12,971 nt of DNA, taken from contig JAEWEJ010000252.1 in assembly GCA_023389455.1 (NCBI GenBank), positions 1-12,971 of the forward strand, in the 5' to 3' direction. Below the pieces are notes generated by a model, which made no database searches, was not told where the DNA came from, and saw only the letters and a program-made list of their open reading frames with translations. The DNA is from Actinomycetes bacterium. GTDB taxonomy: Bacteria; Actinomycetota; Actinomycetes; Actinomycetales; Cellulomonadaceae. Both the position numbers and the translations under genes were made by a program. Within the stretch, counting starts at the first letter, position 1. Each line of letters starts with the position of its first letter. Below are positions 6,522 through 12,741 of this stretch, piece after piece.

Positions 6522-6545
6522 CGCCCGCAGAGCGCGCTGCGGGCG
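6522..6545 (-). terminator. Perfect 9-bp hairpin downstream of the HNH gene
   Basis: CGCCCGCAG (6522-6530) and CTGCGGGCG (6537-6545) form a perfect 9-base-pair stem around the loop AGCGCG. It lies about 120 bases beyond the HNH stop on the minus strand. There is no T-run. It could be a terminator or an origin hairpin of the adjacent rep module. Confidence 0.45.
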
Positions 6546-6662
6546 CTGCGTCCCTTGCGCTCGAACTTATAGCGTCGCCTCGCGAGTTACGTTGCTATTC
6601 CAAGTCAAGAGCGCAACTACGCCGCCCCGCGAGCCGACGTCGCACAGCTGATGCCGCCCCGT

Positions 6663-7457
6663 TCATCGGCCCGGATATCTGTCGACCTCCCGAGCCGTGA
6701 AGACTGCCTGGAGACCGTCGGTGAGCGGGCAGTCTCCAACACGAATACCTACGGGCGTCGTAAAAAGGCTGCCGACAAACTCGACCTGATGTACAAGGTT
6801 CATGCGCAGTCCAGACGGCTTGACGTCGATCATCACGCCATTGTAGGTCAGTTCTGCACTTTCGATCTCAATTTGGTCCGGCGGAGTAAAGCGGATCCGC
6901 AGCCGAACATCACGGTCGCCCTCGCGGATGGTGAGGACCTGGCCTTCAAACTTGATGTCCCATACCCCAGTGGACATAACCAGTTCATTGTCGATAATCA
7001 ATAATTGACGACGATTGTTACGGTCGTAGATCTGAACCCAGAGCCCGATCTGCCCGCCCTCGTCGCGCTGGATCCCGATCAGCGCGCAGTCGTCGATGAT
7101 AAGCGGCACCATCATCGGGTAGACGCCCACAAACCAGTTGGTACCGATCTTTACACGAAACGGTCCCTCCGCTCCTACGTCGAGGAGAAAAGGCGCTGTT
7201 ACACCCTTTGCTATGTTCACCGGGTTCGCGTTGTATTTCTGTACCGTGCCCAGTGACAGCGTCCCGCGGGTTTTTCTGCCGTGGTGGTTCTCGCAGAGCA
7301 GCGTAATATTCTCCGGATCGTGCTCGTACTGCTTTGCCCAGCCGATCATGTGGTCGTACTCGTATACGGGCAGGCCGCAGATCACGCAGCCGAAGCCGCA
7401 TCGTTGCCGGATTGCAAGCATATCTGCAGCTGGAATCGGTGGCCTCGATGCGCTCAT
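6663..7457 (-). CDS. HNH endonuclease with an unrecognised beta-rich C-terminal domain
   Basis: A 264-residue protein. The N-terminal HNH nuclease module runs from about 20 to 65: CGFGCVIC (Cys24, Cys27), YEYDHMIGWA (Asp35-His36), NITLLCENHHGRKT (Asn50, Cys55, His58, His59). The cysteines and histidines fit a zinc-stabilised beta-beta-alpha-metal fold that cuts DNA. Residues about 75-264 form a separate region with alternating hydrophobic strands, such as MMVPLIIDDCALIGIQ, RRQLLIIDNELVMS, VWDIKFEGQVLTIR and DVRLRIRFTPPDQIEIESAE. This looks like a beta-sandwich or beta-helix recognition domain, but I cannot assign it to a family. The ATG at 7457 precedes the first convincing residues; upstream in-frame codons look non-coding. 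The gene is visibly AT-richer than its surroundings, with codon use less biased to G/C, implying recent transfer. No restriction methylase or partner gene is adjacent. Confidence 0.75.
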   Translation of the reverse strand: MSASRPPIPAADMLAIRQRCGFGCVICGLPVYEYDHMIGWAKQYEHDPENITLLCENHHGRKTRGTLSLGTVQKYNANPVNIAKGVTAPFLLDVGAEGPFRVKIGTNWFVGVYPMMVPLIIDDCALIGIQRDEGGQIGLWVQIYDRNNRRQLLIIDNELVMSTGVWDIKFEGQVLTIREGDRDVRLRIRFTPPDQIEIESAELTYNGVMIDVKPSGLRMNLVHQVEFVGSLFTTPVGIRVGDCPLTDGLQAVFTAREVDRYPGR

Positions 7458-7715
7458 GTGTCGACTCTGGCATCCCAGGCAGGTTCCCCGCTGCGGGTGT
7501 GTTGGCAACTGGTGGGGTTGGCCGGTGCGGTGCCCCTCAAGATGCGCGCTCGCCGCAGGGCTAACGGGCCGCCTCGCCGCTCGTCCCGACGGTGCCGCCG
7601 GCCATCTCGACGACCCTCCGCACGTCGAGCGCTGCCGCCACCGCTGTACGACGAATCGGGCACGTCGCGACGAGGTGGCGTGCCATGATCCCCCTGCATC
7701 GCGTGCCGCTCCGGT
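7458..7715. other. GC-rich gap between the HNH gene and the CPBP fragment
   Basis: Base composition returns to the chromosomal level here, so an insertion junction for the AT-richer HNH segment probably lies near 7460-7560. Apart from the short frame at 7561-7686, no convincing gene is seen. TTGCCA followed 17 bases later by AACCTG on the minus strand is too poor to call as an HNH promoter. Confidence 0.35.
7561..7686 (-). CDS. Possible 41-residue peptide or truncated N-terminus
   Basis: An ATG at 7686 follows AGGGGG three bases upstream and opens a 41-codon frame: MARHLVATCPIRRTAVAAAL, then DVRRVVEMAGGTVGT. The stop is at 7561. It is divergent from the CPBP fragment and ends close to where composition shifts into the HNH segment, so it may be the surviving start of a chromosomal gene cut by insertion. 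No family is recognised, and the Shine-Dalgarno spacing is short; it may be chance. Confidence 0.22.
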   Translation of the reverse strand: MARHLVATCPIRRTAVAAALDVRRVVEMAGGTVGTSGEAAR

Positions 7716-8045
7716 GTGCGAGCGGGCGAGGGGGCACTTATTGACGACGGCTATAAGCGACTCAGCCACGGGCGCTGTGGCGACCGCACACCACGGCTCT
7801 GGGTGGTGGTCGTCGTCTTCTTCGCGGTTTCGGCCGTCGCGTCGCCGTTGCTGCTCGCCCTGCAGGCGACGACGGGCTGGCCCACTGACGTCATCGTCCT
7901 CACCCAGCTCGCGGCCGGGGTCGGTGCACTGGTGGTGTGGCGCGGACGGCTTCCCCGCCCGGCGGTGACGGTGCAGGGCTGGCGGCGCCCTCTTCTCGTC
8001 TCGGTCGGTGCCGCAGTCGTCGTCGGGATGCTGCTCCGTCAGTAG
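7716..8045 (+). pseudogene. N-terminal fragment of a CPBP-type intramembrane metalloprotease
   Basis: A 109-codon plus-strand frame encodes a membrane protein start: a charged N-terminus, a helix LWVVVVVFFAVSAVASPLLL, a second LTQLAAGVGALVVW, then LPRPAVTVQGWRRPLLVSVG and a third hydrophobic stretch ending GMLLRQ and a stop. The order 'TM, GWP, TM with GxGAL, GWRRP, TM' is typical of the N-terminal third of actinobacterial CPBP-family proteases. The catalytic EExxxR and HxxxN helices are absent, because the sequence runs straight into the convergent DUF2971 gene at about 8037. It is therefore truncated and cannot be a working protease. The true start is uncertain (GTG at 7716 is the first choice). 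A possible scrap of the far C-terminus follows at about 8989-9060. Confidence 0.6.
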
Positions 8046-8965
8046 CGATATGGCGCCGAGGACGTCTCGACCCTGACGTTTTCATAGCCCTTCGCAGCCA
8101 AGAGTCTCTCTGTTGACTGGACCACGAGAGCACGCTCGTCCTCGTTCGTCGGTCCGATCGTCACCGAGGCGAGCGGGAGTTTCATCCCCGTTGGGCGCGT
8201 CGAGTCGTACTCGTTCTCGCCTGTTGCGAGCAGCCGGGTGTAAGGCACGATGCCATATGGACCTGCGCGGAACTCCTCTTCAGCTTCGTCGCTTCGACCG
8301 GTGATGAATCGAACCTCGCGCTCATCCTTGAAGGCTTTGTGCTTGAATTGCGTTATCAGAACCCCAAAAATGGCGATCGCGTGGGTGGTGTGCGGCAGAG
8401 ATCCGTCTCTGAGCAATTCATGCTCCACGCAGAAATCGAGAAGGCCACTCACGATTCTGACCTGATCTGAACGGTCGTACACCACCCGATACCAGGCGTT
8501 CATTCCGAGAAGAGCGCCGTCAGTGGCTCGGGACGGGGGTGCAGTGGTCTCCTGACCATCTCTGAGCCTCTTCGCTAGGCGACCTTCGGTGCGTATCCCA
8601 ATCGCATACCCTTGACGGCCCGCGTAGCTAATCCATTGGTTCAGCGAGTCGCCATTTGTGCTCGCACACAGAACGTTCGCGGAGTCGCGGAGTGGCGCGA
8701 AGGCGTCTTTGTCGACAAGGGCGTGCAACAATTCGCTCGGCGCGTCGGCCCTGTTTGCAGCGGCCTCTCTTAGGACATCAAGTCCGTACGTCATTTCCGA
8801 TAGGTCATTCAGGGCGATTGCTGACGACGCCCAGAGTTCGTCAGAGTTAAGGATTCCCAACAGTCCGGAGGGGGCGGTGTAGTGGTACACGACTTCGCCG
8901 CGAATTGAGTCCGGGGTTGGAACTTTAACCCAATTGCCGGAAAGTCGTATAAGCATCTCGGCCAT
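8039..8965 (-). CDS. DUF2971 domain-containing protein
   Basis: A 308-residue protein matching the DUF2971 pattern: VVYHYTAPSGLLGILNSDEL (26-45), WASSAIALNDLSEMTYGL (45-62) with the conserved LND-x2-E, CASTNGDSLNQWISYAGRQG (100-119), YAIGIR, and KHKAFKDEREVRFITGRSDE (208-227). The biochemical function is unproven. The N-terminal His-Tyr-Thr followed by a GLLGIL helix recalls the opening of DarT-like ADP-ribosyltransferases, so an NAD-using or toxin-like role is a guess worth testing. No antitoxin gene is adjacent. Start choice: GAGGG abuts the ATG at 8965 but is nine bases from a second ATG at 8956 (MLIRLSG), which may be the true start unless a leaderless transcript starts at 8965. The gene is less GC-biased than the chromosome and replaces the core of a CPBP protease gene. 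Confidence 0.78.
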   Translation of the reverse strand: MAEMLIRLSGNWVKVPTPDSIRGEVVYHYTAPSGLLGILNSDELWASSAIALNDLSEMTYGLDVLREAAANRADAPSELLHALVDKDAFAPLRDSANVLCASTNGDSLNQWISYAGRQGYAIGIRTEGRLAKRLRDGQETTAPPSRATDGALLGMNAWYRVVYDRSDQVRIVSGLLDFCVEHELLRDGSLPHTTHAIAIFGVLITQFKHKAFKDEREVRFITGRSDEAEEEFRAGPYGIVPYTRLLATGENEYDSTRPTGMKLPLASVTIGPTNEDERALVVQSTERLLAAKGYENVRVETSSAPYRY

Positions 8966-8971
8966 CCCTCA

Positions 8972-9000
8972 ATCATGGTGGCTGTGCAGCGCTTCGTCAG
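8972..9000 (-). promoter_or_regulatory. Candidate promoter of the DUF2971 gene
   Basis: On the minus strand CTGACG (8995-9000) is followed after exactly 17 bases by CATGAT (8972-8977), each matching the sigma-70-type consensus at four of six positions. The predicted start falls at the ATG at 8965. The -35 coincides with the CGTCAG junction repeat, so the flanking sequence may supply part of the promoter. Confidence 0.4.
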
Positions 9001-9060
9001 GGGGTGCCTCTGCAACTAGTGGCCTTGGTCGCGCTAGTCGTGGCACAGCGTCGCCTCCCG
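8989..9060 (+). pseudogene. Possible C-terminal scrap of the CPBP protease
   Basis: In one plus-strand frame the sequence reads QGVPLQLVALVALVVAQRRL, then PSS. This is a single hydrophobic helix closed by basic residues, the kind of last membrane segment seen in CPBP proteases. It begins immediately after the right CGTCAG. It is too short for firm assignment; the frame runs on without a stop at the expected end. Confidence 0.25.
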
Positions 9061-9148
9061 TCGTCCGAGGGCTGCGTCCATCCTGACGCCCGGCCTCCTC
9101 GTCCAGCTCCAGGTGCTCCGCGACGGGCTCTCCTGACGTCACGCCGCG

Positions 9149-11947
9149 TCACGGGGTGGTGCGGGAACTAGACGCCCCCTGTGCCAGCCGCCAGATGCGG
9201 TCCCTCGTCATCGGGATCCCGTACGGTCGTACGCCCAGCGCGTCGCGCACCGCGTTGGCGAGCGCGGGCGCGACGGGGTTGTACGGCGCCTCGCTCATGG
9301 ACTTCGCGCCGTGGGGGCCCAGGCCGTCGCGGGTGCGGGCGAGCAGGACGCGCGTCGGCGGGACGTCGGCCATCTGCGGGACGCGGTAGCCGCGCAGCGC
9401 GCGCGTGACCACGACCCCGTCGCGCAGCACCGTCTCCTCCAGCAGCGCCGAGCCGATGCCCTGCGCGACACCACCCTCGATCTGGCCGCGCAGCTGCTCG
9501 GGGTTCAGCACGACGCCGGCGTCGGCGGCCTGCACCGACTGCAGGATCCGCACGGTGCCGGTCGCGGTGTCGACGGCGACGCGGAACCCGTGCACGTTGA
9601 ACGCGACGGACCGCGGGCTGCCGTGGTGCGAGCCCTCGGCGGACCGCGGGCCCAGCTCGGCGAACGTCACGAGCCGGTCGCCGACGCGCACGCCGTCCGG
9701 TCCGACGACGGGGGCGTCGTGCTCGGCCGTCGAGGGGCCGCGATCCGCCCCGACGCCGGTCTCGTGGGTGCCCTCGACGATCGCGCGCGCCGCCGCCACC
9801 AGGTCCTCGCGCAGCAGCGCCGCCGCCTGCGCGACCGCGCGCCCGGCGACGACCGACCCCGTCGACCCGTACGCGCCCGTGTCGTACCCCGCCCGGTCGG
9901 TGTCCGACTGCCGCAGCCGCACCCGGTCCGGCGTGGTGCCCAGCGCCGTGGCGACGAGCTGCACGTGCACGGTCGACGTGCCGTTGCCGAACTCGGCGGT
10001 ACCGACCGCGACCTCGTAGCGCCCGTCCGCGTCGACCGAGACGGCCGCCGTCGAGTGGTGCCCGCGCGGCGGGATGGTCGCGATCATCGCGACCGCCATG
10101 CCCTCACCGACGCGCCACCGGTCGCCCGTGGGCACCTGTGCGGCGTCGCCCGCCCGCGTCGTCGCCAGTGCGTCCTGCACCAGGTCGAGGCACTGGGTGA
10201 GCCCGTAGGACGGGGTGTCGTCACCCGGCTCGACCAGCCCGTACCCCAGGTCCGTCGTCGTGTCGGCGTGGTTGACGAGGAACTCGTCGCCGGGACGCAC
10301 GACGTTGCGCCGCCGCATCTCGAACGGGTCGATCCCCACCGCGCGCGCCAGCTCGTCGACCGCCGACTCCAGGCCGAACATCACCTGCCCCAGCCCGTAC
10401 CCGCGGAACGCGCCGGACGGGAGCTGGTGGGTGTACACGGCCTCGGCGTCCACGCGTTTGGCCGGGCACCGGTACTGCGCGACGGACTCGTGGATGCCGT
10501 GGAACAGCACGCCCGGCGCGTGGTTGCCGTAGGCGCCGGTGTCCGACAGCACGTCGAGGTGCATCGCGGTGAGGTGCCCGTCGGCGTCGGCACCCAGCGT
10601 GACCTCGACGCGCATCGGGTGCCGGCAGGGTGCCAGCGCGAGCTCGTCCTCGCGGGTCATCTCGTACTGCACGGGCCGTCCGGTGCGCAGCACGGCGAGG
10701 GTCACCAGGTCCTCGGTGAGCACCTCCTGCTTGCCGCCGAACCCGCCGCCGACGCGCGCCGCGACGACCCGCACGCGCTCGCGGTCCAGCCCGAACACGT
10801 GGCACAGCTCCTCGCGCACGAGGAACGGGACCTGTGTGCTGGTCCGCACCACGAGCCGACCGTCGTCGTCCAGCCAGCCCACCGCCGCGTGCGTCTCCAG
10901 CGCGGTGTGCGACACGCGGGCCGTGCGCCACGTGCCCCGCACGACGTGCGCCGACGTCGCCAGGGCCGCCGCCACGTCGCCGACCTCGCCGTGGCTCGCG
11001 GCCACCACGTTGCGGGACGGGTCGGCGATGCGGGACGCCGTCGCGTCCTTGTCGCCGTGCACCAGCGGGGCCCCGGGGCGGCGTGCGTCCTCCGGGTCGA
11101 GGACGGCGGGCAGCGGCTCGTACTCCACGTCGATCAGCTCGCACGCCGCCCGGGCGGTCGCCACCGACTCCGCGACGACCGCCGCGACGCGCTGGCCGTG
11201 GAACCGCACGACGTCGTCGAGCACGCGCGTGTCGTCCGGGTCGTCGGTGCGGTGCTGGTGGCGGCCGGTCGAGAACAGCACGCCGGGGGAGTCGCGGTGG
11301 GTGAGCACCAGGTGCACGCCCGGCAGCGCCTCGGCGCGGGTGGTGTCGATCGCGACGACGCGCGCGTGCACGTGCGGGGAACCCAGCACGGCCAGGTGCA
11401 GCAGGCCGGTCGGCACCTCGTCGAGCGTGAACGGCTCGCGCCCGCACACGATCCGCCGCCCCGCGGGCACCGCCACCGGGTCCCCGACCCCGCCGTCGCG
11501 CACGACGTTCGCCTTGCCGGCCAGCGCGTCGCGCACCGACCGGTACCCCGTGCACCGGCACAGGTTGCCCTTGAACCGGCGGACCAGCCCGTCCTCGTCG
11601 AGGTGCACGTGCCCGGCGTCGTCGGCCAGGGCCGTCGCGGTGACGACCATGCCGGCCGTGCAGAACCCGCACTGGAAGCCCTGGGCGTCGGCGAACGCCT
11701 GCTGCACGGGGCTCAGCGCGTCGGGCGTCCCGAGCCCCGCGGCCGTCGTCACGTCGGAGTCCACCGCACGCGCCGCCGGCACGAGGCACGCGTGCCGCGG
11801 CTGCCCGTCGACCAGCACGGTGCACGCGCCGCAGTCCCCGGAGTCGCAGCCCTTCTTCACCGCGACGTGCCCCTCCTGGCGCAGGAAGGTGCGCAGGCAC
11901 TGACCGGGAGCGGGCGTCGCGGTGACGTCCTGGCCGTCGACCCTCAT
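9149..11947 (-). CDS. Xanthine dehydrogenase family protein: fused [2Fe-2S] and molybdopterin-binding subunits
   Basis: A 932-residue fusion. Residues 1-145 form the iron-sulfur module: a plant-ferredoxin-type cluster (CDSGDCGACTVLVDG with Cys34, Cys39, Cys42, plus Cys54) and a helical [2Fe-2S] domain (CGFC 93-96 and CRCTGY 130-135). Residues about 165-925 form the molybdenum module: VGGGFGGKQE (399-408), SGAFRGYGLGQ with Arg515, and a catalytic-type Glu886 in AKSMSEAPYNPVAPALANAV. With a separate FAD subunit this predicts a three-domain hydroxylase moving electrons from Mo through two Fe-S clusters to FAD. XdhC and guanine deaminase nearby favour xanthine as substrate. Two active-site segments are unusual: GNG (Asn655) where bovine XDH has GQG (Gln767), and SMSE where GVGE is common, so another heterocycle is possible. 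The ATG overlaps the stop of the FAD gene (ATGA), implying coupled translation. Confidence 0.88.
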   Translation of the reverse strand: MRVDGQDVTATPAPGQCLRTFLRQEGHVAVKKGCDSGDCGACTVLVDGQPRHACLVPAARAVDSDVTTAAGLGTPDALSPVQQAFADAQGFQCGFCTAGMVVTATALADDAGHVHLDEDGLVRRFKGNLCRCTGYRSVRDALAGKANVVRDGGVGDPVAVPAGRRIVCGREPFTLDEVPTGLLHLAVLGSPHVHARVVAIDTTRAEALPGVHLVLTHRDSPGVLFSTGRHQHRTDDPDDTRVLDDVVRFHGQRVAAVVAESVATARAACELIDVEYEPLPAVLDPEDARRPGAPLVHGDKDATASRIADPSRNVVAASHGEVGDVAAALATSAHVVRGTWRTARVSHTALETHAAVGWLDDDGRLVVRTSTQVPFLVREELCHVFGLDRERVRVVAARVGGGFGGKQEVLTEDLVTLAVLRTGRPVQYEMTREDELALAPCRHPMRVEVTLGADADGHLTAMHLDVLSDTGAYGNHAPGVLFHGIHESVAQYRCPAKRVDAEAVYTHQLPSGAFRGYGLGQVMFGLESAVDELARAVGIDPFEMRRRNVVRPGDEFLVNHADTTTDLGYGLVEPGDDTPSYGLTQCLDLVQDALATTRAGDAAQVPTGDRWRVGEGMAVAMIATIPPRGHHSTAAVSVDADGRYEVAVGTAEFGNGTSTVHVQLVATALGTTPDRVRLRQSDTDRAGYDTGAYGSTGSVVAGRAVAQAAALLREDLVAAARAIVEGTHETGVGADRGPSTAEHDAPVVGPDGVRVGDRLVTFAELGPRSAEGSHHGSPRSVAFNVHGFRVAVDTATGTVRILQSVQAADAGVVLNPEQLRGQIEGGVAQGIGSALLEETVLRDGVVVTRALRGYRVPQMADVPPTRVLLARTRDGLGPHGAKSMSEAPYNPVAPALANAVRDALGVRPYGIPMTRDRIWRLAQGASSSRTTP

Positions 11948-12741
11948 CCGGCGACCTCGGCCAGCACCTCGTCGACGAGCAGGTGGGTGACGGCCCGGCG
12001 CCAGTCGGGAGCGCCGTGCAGGTCGTCATACCACTCGAGGCCGGTCAGGGCCTCGGTGACCTGCGACGACGCGGGCGGCGCGGCGAACCGCCGCTGCACC
12101 GGGCGCGGCGTCGCAGCCGTCACGGTGAGCGTCGTCGTGCCGTCCTCGTCGCGACGCGCCGTCACCAGGGACGCGGACCGCCCGACGGCGGTGAGCGAGG
12201 CCTGCCGCACCGCGGCCCGGGCACGCAGCGCGCGGCCCGGCACGTCGAAGGCGCGGACCACCTCACCGGGAGCCAGCGTCGTGCGGCCGGGCCCGACGAC
12301 CAGGTCGGCGACCGGCTCGCGGCGGTCCGTGCCGTCCGGCCCCCACACCAGCGCCACCGCGTCGAGGGACGCCAGGAGCGTCGTCATCGCACCGGCCGGC
12401 AGGGCCAGCGCCACGTTGCCGCCCACGGTCGCCTGTCCCTGCACCTTGAACGACATGAGCAGCGCGTCCGCGCAGCCCGTGACCAGGGGCCAGGCCGTCC
12501 ACGTCGGGTCCGGGACGTGCGCGGCCAGCTGCTCGACGGTGCAGGTGGCCGCGACCCGCAGGCCGTCGGCGGTGCGCTCCAGCGGATCCCACCCGAGCGT
12601 CGTGAGGTCGACGAGGCCCGTGACGCCCGGCTGCGGCTCGGAGAACAGCCAGGTGCCGCCGGCCAGCAGCTGCTCTCCCCGGCCGAGCCGCAGGTCGGCG
12701 CGGGTGCGGGCCGGGCGCAGCGAGGTCAGGGCGAGGTCCAT
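11944..12741 (-). CDS. FAD-binding subunit of a xanthine dehydrogenase family enzyme
   Basis: A 265-residue flavoprotein subunit, the usual size. The FAD-binding N-terminal domain has LLAGGTWLFSEPQPG (25-39, equivalent to the GGTDL pyrophosphate loop) and LVDLTTLG. The second FAD-contact motif is VQGQATVGGNVALALPAGAM (100-119), equivalent to ATIGGNIA. The last third, ending VDEVLAEVAG, fits the CO-dehydrogenase-flavoprotein C-terminal domain. It passes electrons from the Fe-S clusters to NAD+ or oxygen. The ATG at 12741 overlaps the TGA of the upstream regulator (TGATG), and its own TGA overlaps the ATG of the Fe-S/Mo fusion, so all three genes form one tightly coupled operon in the order regulator, FAD subunit, Fe-S/Mo subunit. 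Confidence 0.88.
   Translation of the reverse strand: MDLALTSLRPARTRADLRLGRGEQLLAGGTWLFSEPQPGVTGLVDLTTLGWDPLERTADGLRVAATCTVEQLAAHVPDPTWTAWPLVTGCADALLMSFKVQGQATVGGNVALALPAGAMTTLLASLDAVALVWGPDGTDRREPVADLVVGPGRTTLAPGEVVRAFDVPGRALRARAAVRQASLTAVGRSASLVTARRDEDGTTTLTVTAATPRPVQRRFAAPPASSQVTEALTGLEWYDDLHGAPDWRRAVTHLLVDEVLAEVAG

Larger units (their letters stand above)
6280..6662. other. Non-coding gap upstream of rep and downstream of the HNH gene
   Basis: No convincing gene is seen in about 380 bases. The gap holds two hairpins (6375-6396 and 6522-6545) and an AT-richer patch near 6565-6615. As the upstream region of a rolling-circle-type rep it could once have held the double-strand origin, and it may also contain an element junction. 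Neither is proven. Confidence 0.35.
8037..9000. mobile_element. DUF2971 single-gene cassette inserted in a CPBP protease gene, bounded by CGTCAG
   Basis: The hexamer CGTCAG occurs at both junctions: 8037-8042, where CPBP coding stops, and 8995-9000, where protease-like C-terminal sequence resumes. Between them lies only the DUF2971 gene, including its likely promoter. No transposase or terminal inverted repeat is seen, and the middle of the protease (about half of the usual length) is missing. This looks like a replacement rather than a clean insertion. A six-base repeat can arise by chance. Confidence 0.35.

Noticed and set aside
3770..7500. TCCCCGCTG shared between about 3770 and 7485 as an attachment core
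   Set aside because: A nine-base GC-rich match is expected by chance in sequence of this composition.
8039..8965. A toxin-antitoxin pair involving DUF2971
   Set aside because: No small gene lies next to it on the same strand with a credible start and coding pattern.
3955..9045. CTAGTCG near 3963-3969 and again near 9034-9040 as possible attL/attR cores of the recombinase
   Set aside because: Only seven bases match, and surrounding similarity needs gaps; the chance of such a match over this distance is high.
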